From positions 4,712,001 to 4,776,000 of the forward strand of contig JYIP02000005.1 in assembly GCA_001051155.2 (NCBI GenBank): 64,000 nt of DNA, written 5' to 3'. Each line of letters begins with the position of its first letter. Position 1 is the stretch's first letter. Positions 1 to 11,552 of this stretch are shown piece by piece. Both the position numbers and the translations under genes were made by a program. The notes beneath the pieces are model-generated. The model did not search any database, was not told the DNA's origin, and saw only the letters and a program-made list of their open reading frames with translations. Source of the DNA: Chrysoporthe austroafricana. Lineage: Eukaryota > Ascomycota > Sordariomycetes > Diaporthales > Cryphonectriaceae.

Positions 1-202
1 CACAGAAATGCCAGGGTTAGGGTGCTGGTTGCTCCACTTTTCCACAAATGCCGACTGAGAGCCATGTATGAGGAAATGAGAATGCAAATAAATTCCTTGT
101 ACCCATGATTGAGGTCCTTTTGAGATGACTGGCTCCCAAGCCACGAGACGATTCGTAAAGCTGAACACACGCGAAAGGCTCTCCCGTAAGCCGCCTATCG
201 AC

Positions 203-729
203 TCACGCCGCCTCTCTCACATCTTCCCCGACCTCAGGGAGCCACGTCACCCGTTTGCTCGCAAACATCTCCAGCTTCGGCTTGCTCGCAGAGAGATCCA
301 CGCCCTCACTGTCCGCAAATAGGCCGTACTGGAGACACCGGGCGTCGGTGTCGGCGGCCTCGATGATGCACACGGGCGACCCGCACTCGGCGCACATGGT
401 CCGCTGCATGGGGTGCCCGCTGCCCGTGCCCCTGTCCACGAAGACCCGGTGCACGCCGCCGGCCGGGCCGACGCCCGGGGGGCTGTTCGGGGCCGGGGAG
501 AACTGCACGTGCTGCTTGGGCACGACGAAGGCGTACGAGGCGACCCCGCCGCTTCGCCGCTTGCAGCTGGTGCAGTGGCACGTGAGGGTCGGGAACGACG
601 AGAGAGGTCTGCCCGTGACGGTCACCTGTTGTTGCGTCAGTCCGTACTTTGACCGCGGTACGGCCGTGCCCTGGAACTCACCCTTACTCTGCCGCATAGG
701 CAGTGGCCGGTTGTCGTCGTCGAAGCCAT
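203..729 (-). CDS. GFA/CENP-V-like zinc-binding protein (156 aa, 2 exons)
   Basis: Exons are 729-682 and 625-203, with a 56-nt intron between a GTGAGT donor and a CAG acceptor. The 16-codon first exon matters because it supplies the metal-binding motif GHCLCGRVR, which then joins VTVTGRPLSSF and the second cysteine motif CHCTSCKRRSGG. A third pair follows in MCAECGSPVC. This C-x-C, C-x-C-x2-C, C-x2-C layout and the length near 150 residues fit the glutathione-dependent formaldehyde-activating (GFA)/CENP-V fold, a small zinc beta-protein. Most fungal members have no proven reaction, so a direct role in formaldehyde metabolism is not claimed. No signal peptide or membrane segment is seen. The start at 729 is the only ATG that keeps the first cysteine motif. 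Confidence 0.82.
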
Positions 730-813
730 GCTTATTCGCCGTTCTTTGGGTAGTCTCCCGATCAATAAAACACTCGGAGATACTCAGCCGAGACCTCAGC
801 TTAGGAAGGCAAA

Positions 814-1080
814 CTATTGTCGAGAGTTCTGTACAAGCGGCCCAGGGAGACCGTCCGTCATGAGTTTGAGAATCACAATAACGTCATCCCCGCGCGCCGC
901 GGCACAAAGTTGGTCCCGCTCCGGGTTAATAATTACATCAAGACGTTCTGCAGTGATCTGCGTTGACGATGTCCCATGCACCACGACCCAGCTTTGCATT
1001 TCCCATCTCGGTGATGTTTCCGAAAGACGCATCTTGTTGTGCAGTCTACAAATGGTATCGTTCAATCCCTCACTTTTCAT
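814..1080 (-). CDS. Possible small hypothetical protein (88 aa)
   Basis: A minus-strand reading frame ends at 814 and has an ATG at 1080, inside a longer open frame. Its middle part (SWVVVHGTSS, then ERLDVIINPERDQL, then GDDVIVILK) alternates hydrophobic and charged residues like beta strands, which is more protein-like than the surrounding frames. I do not recognise a family. It lies between the rhodopsin-like gene and the GFA gene on the same strand, so it could instead be untranslated sequence or the last exon of a longer gene. Confidence 0.22.
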   Translation of the reverse strand: MKSEGLNDTICRLHNKMRLSETSPRWEMQSWVVVHGTSSTQITAERLDVIINPERDQLCAAARGDDVIVILKLMTDGLPGPLVQNSRQ

Positions 1081-1349
1081 GAATGCCCAGCAAAACAACC
1101 TAAGAACTCGCACCGCAATACGCCTTAGACTGCTAGAAATACCCCCGATTTTGAATACGCCCCTGGGCATCAGCCAGCCAAAACGCCGTCGGATTTTGGA
1201 GAAGAAGAAAACAAGTGGGCGCCTCTGAGGGTCTGGCCCATTCGGGGTCAATAAAGTATACACGGAGGTCCCTGCCTGGAATATCTGGAGATTCCGGTGA
1301 GGTCGCCTCGAACGAAATACGAAACACGAAACATGCCTTTCCCCCCTAC

Positions 1350-2807
1350 TCAGAGCGGCCAGTTTTCTTTCCTGAGTGGTTTCGTGTGAGCGGCCCTGAT
1401 GCAAAGGTCGATCTCGGACGGAGAATAGTACGCGTCGGCATGGTGGCCCATCCTCACTGTGGTGGGTGGCGTTGGCTCCTCGGGAACCTCCATCAGCTCG
1501 AACATTTCGGGATTCTTCTGGTTTTCCTCGTCCCGGGATATGGAGAGGATCCCTTTCTTTTCCACCAGAGTGCTGCCACGCCAGTTCTTGGAACCTTTCG
1601 TGGCGGGCTCTGTGGCGTCCAGCCTCCGGGACGTCAGCGACGTGTGCAGGTCCTTGACGAAAGGCCGGAGGACCGGGATGCACTGGACGATGATTGTGCC
1701 GGCGACTTCTCCGGAATACCAGATTTCCGACATAGCATCTCGCCCTACCCGGAGACCCTGGTTAGCATCCCATAAATCTTGATGCAGGAATAATGATGCC
1801 TTACACATGTACCACGTGTCGTGGACGTCCATGAGGGGAGTGTCCTTCCACCAGGTCCTGACCGCAGTGATGATAGCGACACTAGTCCATGCATTAGCTC
1901 TAGGACACTCGGGGGGCCGGGGGGATGGCCGGTTCTCCGGCCCGGAGCGCGCTCACATGATCCCGAGACTCAAAGTGAGGCAGAGGGCAATCTTCTCGCT
2001 TCTCTGAAGTCTCAGACGCCATGTTATAAGCCAGGGGAACATGGCAAAGGTGAAATCCATGATAATGTTGTAGACTAAGTCGAGGACGACACACGTCAGC
2101 GGTGGATCCTAGTTGGATAGAATAGCTGGCGGCGCCCATGGCCTTCTCCCCCGTCTTGCAACTTACTGTTTCCGACCTCCTTCCACTCGGTGGAGAAGCC
2201 TCTACTTATGCACCAGCCCTGAAGTCTATACCACTGCTGGTAGTCGTCGTCGCCGCACAGCTTGGCCCACTGGAAGATGCACTTGCTGAAGGCGATGCTG
2301 TCCATGCTGAAGATGCAGAAACACAGGATGCCGGCCTGCCACCGCTTGTCCACCATCCGCAGCAGCGTCACGCCGAATGCCGACTTGCTCATCGCCTGTC
2401 CGATGACCGTGCCGATCGACGAGGTGTTGATGAGAATGTGCATGCGGTCATCCCAACTGCCCAATACATAGCCCGTCGCATACTCGATAGTGATGAGGAT
2501 ATCAGTGGTCATGAGAAATAACTGCGGGACGTGATGAGCAAGCATGTACGGACCAGATCAGACGGTAATCTAGAACGAAGCCTAGGATCCGTCACTCGGG
2601 GGGAGGACTTACATATGCACATATGAGAATGTAATCATCATACCACAGCCCGTGGCGCCGGGTGAGCTTGCACCAGAGCCTCAGGCCGAGGAAGACGGTG
2701 GCCCCGGTGAACAGACTCCATAGGCCGGCGTAGATCTGTTTGGACGGGTCGTAGTAAACAACATCATCGTCGTCACGCGGAGAGATCATGATCGACTCGA
2801 TCGACAT
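1350..2807 (-). CDS. Fungal rhodopsin-domain integral membrane protein (379 aa, 5 exons)
   Basis: Exons are 2807-2613, 2521-2167, 2074-1957, 1881-1805 and 1744-1350. The four introns (91, 92, 75 and 60 nt) keep one reading frame. The protein has the family's seven-helix plan: a first helix near residues 27-45, the signature HGLWYDDYILICAY, the middle helices YNIIMDFTFAMFPWLITW and LGIIVAIITAVRT, then EVAGTIIVQCIPVLRP before a hydrophilic C-tail of about 110 residues. This is the large, mostly uncharacterised fungal rhodopsin-like (PTH11-related) family. No CFEM cysteine domain precedes the helices, so it is not a classical PTH11 receptor. A plasma-membrane sensing role is inferred from the family only. 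The fourth intron was chosen because reading through adds residues that break the helix 6-7 spacing. Confidence 0.85.
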
Positions 2808-5800
2808 GAAGCCAAGCTACATTCTGACCGGAGAAGGAGTGTTTGGCGGTTCGCGAGGGGTCGTGGGAAGAAAAATCGCCGGGAGGAGAAAAGAAGTTCA
2901 AGGGAAGCAGCACCGCCCACGGCTCGGTCTGGCCAGCGGGACCAAAGAGAGTTGTACTTTAGTGTGGCAGGGCATGGGAGGGATCATATGGAGCTGCGCC
3001 TGGGCTGGGCCTGGGGCGGGCGCGGAGAGCAGGCCACGTACGGAGGAGGAAAAGACGAAGTCCTGCAATTATTTTCCGTGGACTTGCTCGAATGGGGAAG
3101 TGCTCCGTAAACAAGGCCCCCGGCCTGTTCGATGTGGCAAGCCACAGGCGGAATATCGTTGCACTGCGGGAGCCCGAGCAGCCCAGGGCGAGGGCGAGGA
3201 GAGGACAGAACATCGGCAGAAGCAAGCAAGCGGCATCGAAGTGCGGCACCCATCACGACGTCGCCTCTGGCTTCCTGAACCCACGCGTGGCACTTGGCTC
3301 ATTCCCGGCCGTTTCGCTGACGTTGGCGATGAAATCCTCCCCATCCAGGACGGAAGGCCGTGCGCCGAGGCGATGCTGATCACTTGTCTCGACCATGGGA
3401 CCGCCGCCCGGGACGAGGTTCTGGCAGGCGGCGGACCGAACCCTGGGCGAGTCGTCGCCAGACTGTGCGCCATTGTACAGCTGCAGCCCTGGACCCAGCG
3501 CGGGCGCCCGTGAGGCGCGCGTGGGGTCCGACTCGGCGGATCCGAATGAAGGCCACTCAGCCCTCTTGCAGGTCGCGGGATACATGAAACAGCTCCCGGC
3601 TCCGGCGCTGTGGGGTGGTGGATCCGCGCAAGGGGACGAGTGGGTTCACGCTGGCTCTAGCCGAAGGGCAGGACGGGGCCACCCTCCCACGTCCTCACGC
3701 GAGCGCCCAGCCCTTCTTGACTCCTCGTGCCCGGGACAGAAATAGAAGGAAGACGAACAGAGATGATCCCCTCTGGGGAACCAGGGGTTGAGGCATGGGG
3801 CTGCCTCATCCGTTGTCCCGCTGAACGATCACGAGGAGAGATGAGACATCGTATGAGCGACAAGCTCCGTACTGTCTGCCCGGCGCTCCTCGAGCCCTCG
3901 GACGCATGACAAGGAGAGTTCCGGCGAGGCGCAGGCTGCGAACTAGTTGGAAATGAGGGTGCTGCCACGACGAGCCTCGACCATACCACCGCGAACCGGT
4001 GAACAGGGGCGAGGAGGCCGGGAGAGCGCCCGTCGCGGCCTCGTCACACCGTCCTTGCTTCGGATGGTGGGCGTTATACGCAGTCAGTCGGCGCCAGGTG
4101 ACTACCAGCAGCAATCTCCTTTTCTCCCGCCCTTCCCCTCGCTCTCCACCACACCTCTGGTGACCGGAAGATTGGTTCGTGCATCGAGCCATCTGCATGT
4201 CATGCGCCGTGCCGAGCTGTGTGGGGCCTTGCATCTGTGCGGAAGAGGGCGACAGCGCCCTCCCACCAATGCACAGAGGACACACCGCGGGGCGGCGTGA
4301 CCTGTCTGGCCACGTCCGCCGAGGACACCAAGCCACCTGTGGTGTAGAGCGCCGTGGTCCTCTCCTCCACGTGGTGGATAATTAAACCCGCCTGTCAAGC
4401 TTCTAAGTTGGGTTACCTGTACGTGCTTGTTAACCCCCTCCCCCGCCACGGTTTATGCCGGACGGGTCTCGGAAGATCTTCCCTCAACGGCAGTGGGAGG
4501 GAGGAGGAGGGGATGGCAGTCAATTAATGCCCGTCCAAGGAGAATCGGCGATGTGCACGCACACGACACCCACACGCGCATAAATACACCCTCCATCGAG
4601 AACGCTCGCCGCATCATCCCGCCGAAAGACGTTGGGTCCAGCCTACTATGCACAAATAGTCCATGCAGCACCCGACAATCAGGCGCAGCGTACGTGTGCA
4701 GTAGTGCGATCCCTACAATATAAGCGAGACGCTATCTTCCAACCTGCAGCTCTGCGGGATTCCTATCACACGCGTCTGCAGGCACCGCATGTGCGGCGCA
4801 CATCGTCTCTCTCTCTCCGTCCCTCCCTCTCTCTCTGTGAGGTTCCCCACCGCTGTAACAGCAGTACCATAGTAGGCAGAGCGGGATGGGCTGACGAGCC
4901 CGGCCTGGTCTCCGTCTCTGCCTCACCCTGAGCGGCGCAGCAGCCTCAGCGCGAAGGGGTGTCCGTGTCGTCTCAAGAGGGTAACAGGCACAGGAAGGGA
5001 TTTCATCTGAACGACAGTTCGACTGATAGGGTAGCCTCGTCCGAGATTTTGCGTGCGGACAGAGGCTCAAAGTTGACAGGTGCCATCGCGGGAGGGGCCA
5101 CGGGAGTCTCAGGCGCCCGCGTCGGTCAGCGCAGCGGTGTTGCAGCAGCGGTCCCGTCTCTTGCTCCCGTCGCCGCGCCCCTCATACCCCAGGATGCCAA
5201 GCAAATTGCCTCGGGCTGCGCATCCTCATCAGGTGTAGTAAGCTTGTGTCCGGGCTGTACACGGTGTGCCGAATCAGCACGCTTCTCGCGCCGCGCCCCT
5301 GCGCCCCTGCGCCCCCCTCGCCCCGGGTGGCCAAGAGAACCTCAGAAGAAGCAAAAATCGACGTTGTATGACGGAACGTGCGTTTCATAGGTGAGAGACG
5401 GAGGGAACCCGGGCCCCGGCGAGGAGGATAAGTGGGCGCATCGGGATGATGCGGTCTGTCGCCGATCCATAAATCCGGGTGTGCTGACGGCGTCGAATTC
5501 GTAACTATTGTTCCGGTGCAGGGCCTTCTCGTCTGTCACTGGCCCCGCCGCCCCCGGCACCCGACGTGTGTGCCGTGCAGATACCACCAGGCACTGCTTT
5601 TTCTCCAGAGAAGAGTGGGGGGTGTCTGCCAGCCTGGGCCGCGTGGCAGCCTGGTCTCGGTTGGGCACAATGCTCACATCTGTTCATAATTTTTAAGATA
5701 TTCAATATGGACTGGGCATCAGCAAGCGCACCACATAGCTGGGTCTTCGCCCGCCCGGCCCAACAGGCGGACAAAAACTGATGCATCACATCACATCGGT

Positions 5801-6093
5801 TGCAGGCGAGGACGCAGAAATAACCGAGAACAAACAGTAAACGTGGTATTGGGTATCTATAATGACCAACATGGATTCAGGTCTACACATATCGTCATAA
5901 AATCCCGACTGTCAGTCTCATCCATGCGAGGTCCCACAGAGACCAGGGGTCGTGATCCCTACCATGTTGGCTCCCTTTTCATAACTCCGAATTGTTCTTG
6001 CAAGGAGGGCGGCGAAATCCGCCACCCCGAGGTGATTCCCTACACGCTGTATGATTACTCTTTTTGATTCCTACCGCATCATCAGAAGCCGTC
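2808..6093. other. Intergenic, no supported gene
   Basis: This stretch lies upstream of the rhodopsin-like gene and downstream of the MFS gene. Several open frames of 60-240 codons exist on both strands, but they overlap each other, are rich in Arg, Pro, Gly and Ser, and show no family motif or consistent splice structure. A CT-rich simple repeat lies at 4805-4838. Confidence 0.6.
4805..4838. repeat. CT-rich microsatellite
   Basis: Alternating CT runs interrupted by CCGTCCCTCC form a pyrimidine tract on the plus strand. It lies in intergenic DNA. Confidence 0.8.
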
Positions 6094-7968
6094 CTACTGA
6101 GCCTCCGAGTCGATGCGGCCCAGCCCGTTCAGCCGCTGCTCGAGGTCGTGGTGGTGCACATGGTGCCCGTGAGCTGCATGCGCACCGGGGCTCAGCGGCT
6201 CTGAGCCGTGGCCCCGGGACTCCTCGAAGCTATGGGCTCGGCTGTGTGCCCGGCTCGCGTTGCGGCTCGCGTTCCGAGAGGCAATGTCCCTGCTGATCTG
6301 GTACGAGCTCGTCCTCGAGCCGGGCCCGAGTTTCGGGCGAGGGGCATACACTGGGGCGTCCTCTGCGATCTCCTCCTTCTCCTGCTCGGTCGGGCCGGCG
6401 CCATCCGTCGCGGCAGCAGACGGCCGGTGGTAATGCTCCGCAGCTTCCTTGGCAAGCGTCTGGGCGAACGGAGAGTTCTTGCGCAGCGTGGGGCCGTACC
6501 AGTAGATGGCGTACACAGCGCCAACCAGCATACAGGAGATGGCGAAGAGGATGAAGGATGCGTTTTGCAGAGGCTTGTTCTGCGGGCCTGGGATGTTCTT
6601 GTAGAACGGCGTGGCGGCATTCGTGAGGACACCGGCGAGGAAGTCACGGGAGAAGCCATTTCCGCCCGTAGCTGAGGCTGAGAAGGGTCCGTAGGCGCAG
6701 ACCATATAGTCGATGGTAGCCATGTAGATGGCGTAGTTGGCGATGCCGATGATGCCAGATGCAAACATGGAGCCGACCCAGTGGACTGGAGGGCCGTTGC
6801 ACGTCAGGGCGAAGATGAGCAGGCCGATGGGGAGGCAAGGGGCTGTGTAGAGCAGCCACCACAGCCTGCTCTCGTACTGCGCGTGTTCGTCCTCGGGCTT
6901 GCTCTCCCGCTGGCGTATGTTCCGCCTGATGGCGGGGATGAAGCTCGCGTGGGCGACGAGGTATCCGATGCCGATGGGGATGAAGGCCAGGCCCAGCTGC
7001 CAGGCGTTGAAGTTCCACTGCGTGTACACCAGGCTGAAAGACTGGATCTGCATGAAGATGAGGGCGTCGGAGAAGCCAGACAGCAGGGAGAGAGTCAGGA
7101 CGATCGGCTCGGTCACAAACATCTTGAACGGCCGGTACCAGGTCTGGCAGATCTCCTTAAAGTCCATGCGCTTGAGGACCGGGTTGAGCTCGTTCGGGCC
7201 GTAGACTTCCTCGCCTGCCTTTCTGCGCTTCTTGGCAATCTTGTCGAGGCAGACGGTGGTACGGGTCTCGGGGACCGTGCAGAGGTGCAGGAGCTGGACG
7301 AAGCCGCCAAAGATGAGCTGGATCCAGATGCACCAGCGCCACGGCAGGAAGTATTCAACGAAACCTCCGACGATCGGGCCCAGGATGGAACCGCCCACTG
7401 AAGACAAGACGATATATGCGACGGCGTATTGCTGGTGGTCGGCGTCGAACATGTCGGCGATCATGCCCAGGGTGACACTGCCGCCTGCAGAGGAGAGACC
7501 GCCCAGACAGCGGCCCACGAGAAGCGAGCCGAAGTTGGGAGCCAGGGCGACGAGGATACACCAGATGTTGACGAGGAAGAGCGAGGACTGCATGATAGGC
7601 CTGCGGCCAAATTCCTCCGACCAGGGCGCCCACAGCTCACACCCAAAGGCGTACAGGATCAGGAAGAGCGTGGCACCTAGGCGAGCCATCTGGGCTGACA
7701 CGCCGAAATCCGCAGATATGCCGTCGAGACCGTTGGAATACAGGGAGGTGTTGAAGTTCATGGACGTCTGCACCAGGAAGATGACGGTCAGAACCCACCA
7801 CTTCTTCCAGCTGGGCCACGCGAAAGGCAGGTCGTCCTCAGCCATCTCGGCAGTGAGCTCACGCTTGCCGTCCAGAGGGCCTCTCTTCTCATCGTGAACA
7901 GCATGTTCGGATTCAGACGGGGGGGTATTGCCTCCTCCCGAAGGAAGGGGATCTTTGGCGGTCGACAT
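6094..7968 (-). CDS. MFS transporter, DHA1 drug/H+ antiporter type (624 aa)
   Basis: This is a single-exon gene. After a hydrophilic N-terminus of about 50 residues come twelve hydrophobic segments in the 6+6 pattern. A motif-A-like loop (WAPWSEEFGRRPIM) follows helix 2, and an antiporter-type motif C (GSILGPIVGGF) lies in helix 5. The central cytoplasmic loop includes KRMDFKEICQTWYRPFKMF. These features fit the DHA1 branch of fungal multidrug or polyamine exporters at the plasma membrane, but the substrate is unknown. The C-terminal 100 residues are unusual: a Ser/Arg/Asn/Ala run with near-tandem tetrads (SRNASRNASRAHSRAHS), then a His-rich stretch (HAAHGHHVHHHD). The ATG at 7968 is preceded by a purine-rich leader and a 16-A tract. 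Confidence 0.92.
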   Translation of the reverse strand: MSTAKDPLPSGGGNTPPSESEHAVHDEKRGPLDGKRELTAEMAEDDLPFAWPSWKKWWVLTVIFLVQTSMNFNTSLYSNGLDGISADFGVSAQMARLGATLFLILYAFGCELWAPWSEEFGRRPIMQSSLFLVNIWCILVALAPNFGSLLVGRCLGGLSSAGGSVTLGMIADMFDADHQQYAVAYIVLSSVGGSILGPIVGGFVEYFLPWRWCIWIQLIFGGFVQLLHLCTVPETRTTVCLDKIAKKRRKAGEEVYGPNELNPVLKRMDFKEICQTWYRPFKMFVTEPIVLTLSLLSGFSDALIFMQIQSFSLVYTQWNFNAWQLGLAFIPIGIGYLVAHASFIPAIRRNIRQRESKPEDEHAQYESRLWWLLYTAPCLPIGLLIFALTCNGPPVHWVGSMFASGIIGIANYAIYMATIDYMVCAYGPFSASATGGNGFSRDFLAGVLTNAATPFYKNIPGPQNKPLQNASFILFAISCMLVGAVYAIYWYGPTLRKNSPFAQTLAKEAAEHYHRPSAAATDGAGPTEQEKEEIAEDAPVYAPRPKLGPGSRTSSYQISRDIASRNASRNASRAHSRAHSFEESRGHGSEPLSPGAHAAHGHHVHHHDLEQRLNGLGRIDSEAQ

Positions 7969-8198
7969 TTTGAGCCAACAAGACGAGATGAGCCGATAGC
8001 GATGATATGCTCTCTATCGAGAGGAACCGGGGTGGGACGACTGTGTTGAATACTGTTGGAGAGCCGTGATGGCAGATGGGTATCCAGACAAGAAAGGAAT
8101 GGATAATATGCGTGAGTGCCTCGCAGTGAGAGGGCAGAGGCGGGAGGCGAGGGGAGGAAGAATGGTTTCTGCGAGGTGCAAGACAAACAAGAAGGGTG

Positions 8199-8214
8199 AA
8201 AAAAAAAAAAAAAA
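8199..8214. promoter_or_regulatory. Poly(dA:dT) tract upstream of the MFS gene
   Basis: Sixteen consecutive A residues lie about 230 bp upstream of the MFS start codon. Such tracts usually exclude nucleosomes in fungal promoters. That role here is inferred from position. Confidence 0.4.
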
Positions 8215-8599
8215 TAAAGAGCAGTGAAAAGAGGCACGTCACTGTATATGTACCTACTCGTGGCAGGAGCTAGGAGGCGCGAGGTTGGGCCGGTCCAGAC
8301 ATCAGACGATCTGCACTCAGTAGCGGGTGTACCGTACATAGCACCAGCGAGCCCTGGCCACCCGGCTCCCCAGCTTCTGCTTCCGGCACGAATCGGTGCC
8401 CATGGGGTTTTGCTGGGACCGCAGTCATACAAAAGTTCTGGCCGCAGCCTGTGCTCGGGGCCCCCAGTGGCCCCGTACCCGGATGTGGGAAAGACCTGCG
8501 ATCATGTGGACTGCAGAGGATGAAAGACTGGGGACGGTGGAGGATTGTGGATGACGAATGACCCACGAGACACGAGACGAGGCAGCGCCGAATGCATCT

Positions 8600-8890
8600 A
8601 CGGAGGATCCAAGACACGCAGCCAGGAGTCGGTGAGCCAGTCGACCTGCCGAGGAGACGAGCAGCGCCCAGGACGACGGCGATGGGGACGACGCTGGCCG
8701 TGAACCAGGCGCAGCCGACGAGCCGCCCGGAGAGCGGCGTGCACGGGCTGGGCTGGCTTCCCTCCCTCTGAGGCTATCGAGCCCAAGGGCCGCCGTCAGA
8801 TGTCAGGACTTACCGAGTAGAGAATGGCAGCCAGGCACCACAGCACGAGGCACGACGTGTGGTATCCACGGTAACATTTACAGGCGAGGC
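8600..8890 (-). other. Possible fragment of a small membrane-protein gene
   Basis: On the minus strand, 8890-8814 follows a CAG acceptor and reads LACKCYRGYHTSCLVLWC then LAAILYS, ending at a consensus GTAAGT donor. After a CAG acceptor the same phase continues with GRLVGCAWFTASVVPIAVV and LGAARLLGR. Both pieces look like transmembrane helices with small residues. No convincing first or last exon was found, so this may be a gene relic or chance. Confidence 0.2.
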
Positions 8891-11427
8891 CTGACCTGAA
8901 GAATGTTAGGGCGCTAATCGGGCCGTGTCGCGGCTGTGAGGTCCACCATGACGCAATGATGCGACTTCAGGATGCGCGAAAATTGAGAGAAGCAGGCCGG
9001 TGGGTTCAGGTACGAAGCCAATCCGACTAAAAAGCCCAGCGCTGCCAGAAATATCTGACGGCCCGCGGGAACCTGCTATAGTACCCAGTAGCGTAAGCAG
9101 CACAAGCAGGTACTACATACATAGTCATATCCGTCCAAAAACCGAAGAACAGGGAAGTGCCCGGCGCAACTGTGGTGCGTCTACCCAGCAAGTGCCATGG
9201 CAGGTCGAGGTATGGCTGGCATGGCCCAGAGGGCATCTGCAGCGCTGGCGTGAGGTCTTCCACAGTAAGCAGTAGGAACATCACGGTGACGTCAGTCTAG
9301 CCATACCGTGAATCGTGCATACCCTAACCGTAGCAGTATACAGAGAGAGAGTATCAGTACATACGGGGTTCACCAGAGCACTGTATGCATGGGGCGGGCC
9401 ATGGCTGCAGATACTCCGACGTTCCGTACGGCAGAAGTAAGATCTGGAGGAGATGCACGAGGACAGGCCGCGTTACACCGTTGCCCAGCCCTCGTGCCGA
9501 CATTCGTTCTACCTCAGAGGGGATCGATCTATCCACGACGTCGTGAAGTTGGCGACAACCAGCCGGAAATATCGCTCCTCAGCCTGCTGTTGATCAGCCG
9601 CGCACCATCCGTTGAGCCTCAACCTCGGCTTCCCTACCTGGGTAACCACTGGCAACCAAGCTTTCGGCCAAGGCGCGGCAGGAATGCGGCAGTGGCTGCG
9701 AATCCGTCGCCGGAGGATTTTGGCCTAACCAGGGCGGGATCGGCGCGGGATCCGGGAAGAGGATGTTCACGGACGTCTTGGCTCTCATCATTTCGCTTTC
9801 GTTCCTCTTCCTGCTTCTGCTTCCTTTTTCGGCGGCGTGCTCAAGATAACCATAACCACCTGCAGACAATTATTGAATTCCACGCCCTCGAGATTCCCAA
9901 AGCGCCACTCGGCTTCCACCGTTCGCGTCGCTTTCCCGCAGCCATATCACCACAACAGACCTGGTTGCACCGATGGGAGGCCCTGCAAACCAACCATGTT
10001 ATGCATCCGTCACGAGAGCCTGCGAGGTTGCAATGGCGCCCCGCTTCTGACTAACTGAAGCCCGCTTAATCCTACCGCGGGAGTGTCAGCGCCCCTCGAA
10101 TCATTCCACTTGTCGCCTCACCGGGGTCTTTGGCCCATGGGGTTTGCTGGGTGTGGTGGGGATAGCGGAGTTGGTTCCCTCCGCAGGCATGGAATACGGG
10201 GCTGGGCCAGTCTCGACGATGAGCAGACTCTCCTCCTCCCGACAGGACCTCGTCAGTTGCGAGGACAGCGCAGGGCCTGCTGGACTACCAGCAGACCTCG
10301 ACACAGCCTGACGCCTTAGGAAGCGCGTCTTCTATACTAGGGTGTGAGGCCTAATTAAATAGTAGACCCCCTGTCAGGCCCGTGCATTTCTCCTGGTTCT
10401 TGTCGCCGCCTGCTGACAGCGCTGCACAGAGTATCAGTGGGCCCGGCTCCACTTCGAACGCCAGAACCGGGCGAGCATAGGGTTGAATATATACCCAAGC
10501 ACGAGAGTACTACTAGTAGGTAGATGCATCGCAGAAACCTTGACTGTGTTGGTGGTGCTACAGTAGTCTCTCACGGCCCGCGGGAGACATCCCGGCGAAG
10601 GATGGGACGCGTCGAGAAAAGAAGTCCCACAGGCCGGGCCGACTTGCGGGGCTGTCGACGCGGTGCCCACTTTACCATGACATGTGCCGCACTTCGAGCC
10701 GGCACCTGGCGGCCTTGTTCCGCGTACCAGGAGACGCCTTGATACTATGACTACGGAGACTGAGCATGGCATGTGCTATAGTACTAGGCACGGAATACTC
10801 GGCATCCCATCTGGACTCTGGTGTATCAGCAGCGTGACGACGTCGCCAGCAGCAATGGTACTGTGGCACGTGGTGACATCTCGGTAGCAGATGGGCGCGC
10901 ACCGACCTGCATCGCCGACAGGGTTCTCCAGATTTTCCCCAGATTGTCTCCTTGCTGGGCTGCATTCAACCCCAGGGCCTCCCCATCGCATAGTTCCGAT
11001 GCACGTCTGACGAGGTGTCTCTAACCGGGTTTGACCGTGCAGATCTCCCTGCTGGCATGTTCAATGCGTCTTCTGTCCTCGGAGGGCAAGGTCTCGAGCA
11101 CCTCGAGCCGCTCTTGGGGGGGGGCGGGGGGGCGTGGCCGCGATGCGTAGAAGGCCCGCCTCAACGCCTCCTTCTTCAGGCATGGTGGCGGACATGGTGG
11201 AGGCATTTCGATCTTGGCCAACAGTATGCAGGCGGGCAACTTCTCTCGGCTGCATGGCCCTACAGAGGCCACTGCAAGGAACCGTGAACGCGTTGCTATA
11301 GCCCGAGCCAATCACTATCGCCGTGGCCTAGCTCGGATTGAAGTCATCGCGACTGGTATCTTGGCCCACCGTGTGGAGAAGGACTCGGGTAGCATTCCCC
11401 CGGCTTGGCTCAGGAGCCATAGACCAG

Positions 11428-11435
11428 TATAAAGG
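11428..11435 (+). promoter_or_regulatory. TATA box of the rhamnosidase gene
   Basis: TATAAAGG lies about 118 bp upstream of the chosen ATG at 11553, a normal distance for a regulated secreted glycosidase gene of a filamentous fungus. Confidence 0.45.
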
Positions 11436-11552
11436 CGATATATAGAGATGCCAAAAGTCCGACGCAATGCGACGCGTAGTAGAAGGCACGAGTTTGTGTT
11501 GTGTCTAGGCTCGTCAGTGCACTTGGGCCCTGGCCCTACCATCGCCGCAGCA

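Larger units (their letters stand above)
7969..11552. other. Divergent intergenic region
   Basis: It separates the minus-strand MFS gene from the plus-strand rhamnosidase gene, so it holds both promoters. It includes a poly(A) tract (8199-8214), a possible membrane-protein fragment (about 8600-8890, minus), a G-rich run near 11107-11127 and a TATA box at 11428. Open frames such as 9308-10054 (+) show no family signature. Confidence 0.55.

Noticed and set aside
1..60. TTAGGG near the window start as a telomere
   Set aside because: A single unit only. Telomeres need a tandem array.
814..1683. 289-codon minus-strand open frame as one gene
   Set aside because: Its upstream half is out of frame with, and overlapped by, the last exon of the rhodopsin-like gene. 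Only the downstream end (814-1080) is kept as a weak candidate.
2788..3513. 241-codon plus-strand open frame
   Set aside because: It overlaps the start of the rhodopsin-like gene on the opposite strand and has no recognisable motif. It is low-complexity Arg/Gly/Pro sequence in promoter DNA.
6781..7401. 206-codon plus-strand open frame
   Set aside because: It is antisense to the MFS transporter and very Glu/Asp/Arg/Ala-rich, as expected from the complementary strand of membrane-protein codons.
9308..10054. 248-codon plus-strand open frame
   Set aside because: Ser/Arg-rich without domains, with no splice or promoter support. Probably chance.
11448..11552. Upstream in-frame start for the rhamnosidase
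   Set aside because: It adds a basic 35-residue leader before a clear signal peptide, and lies only about 20 bp after the TATA box, too close for normal initiation.
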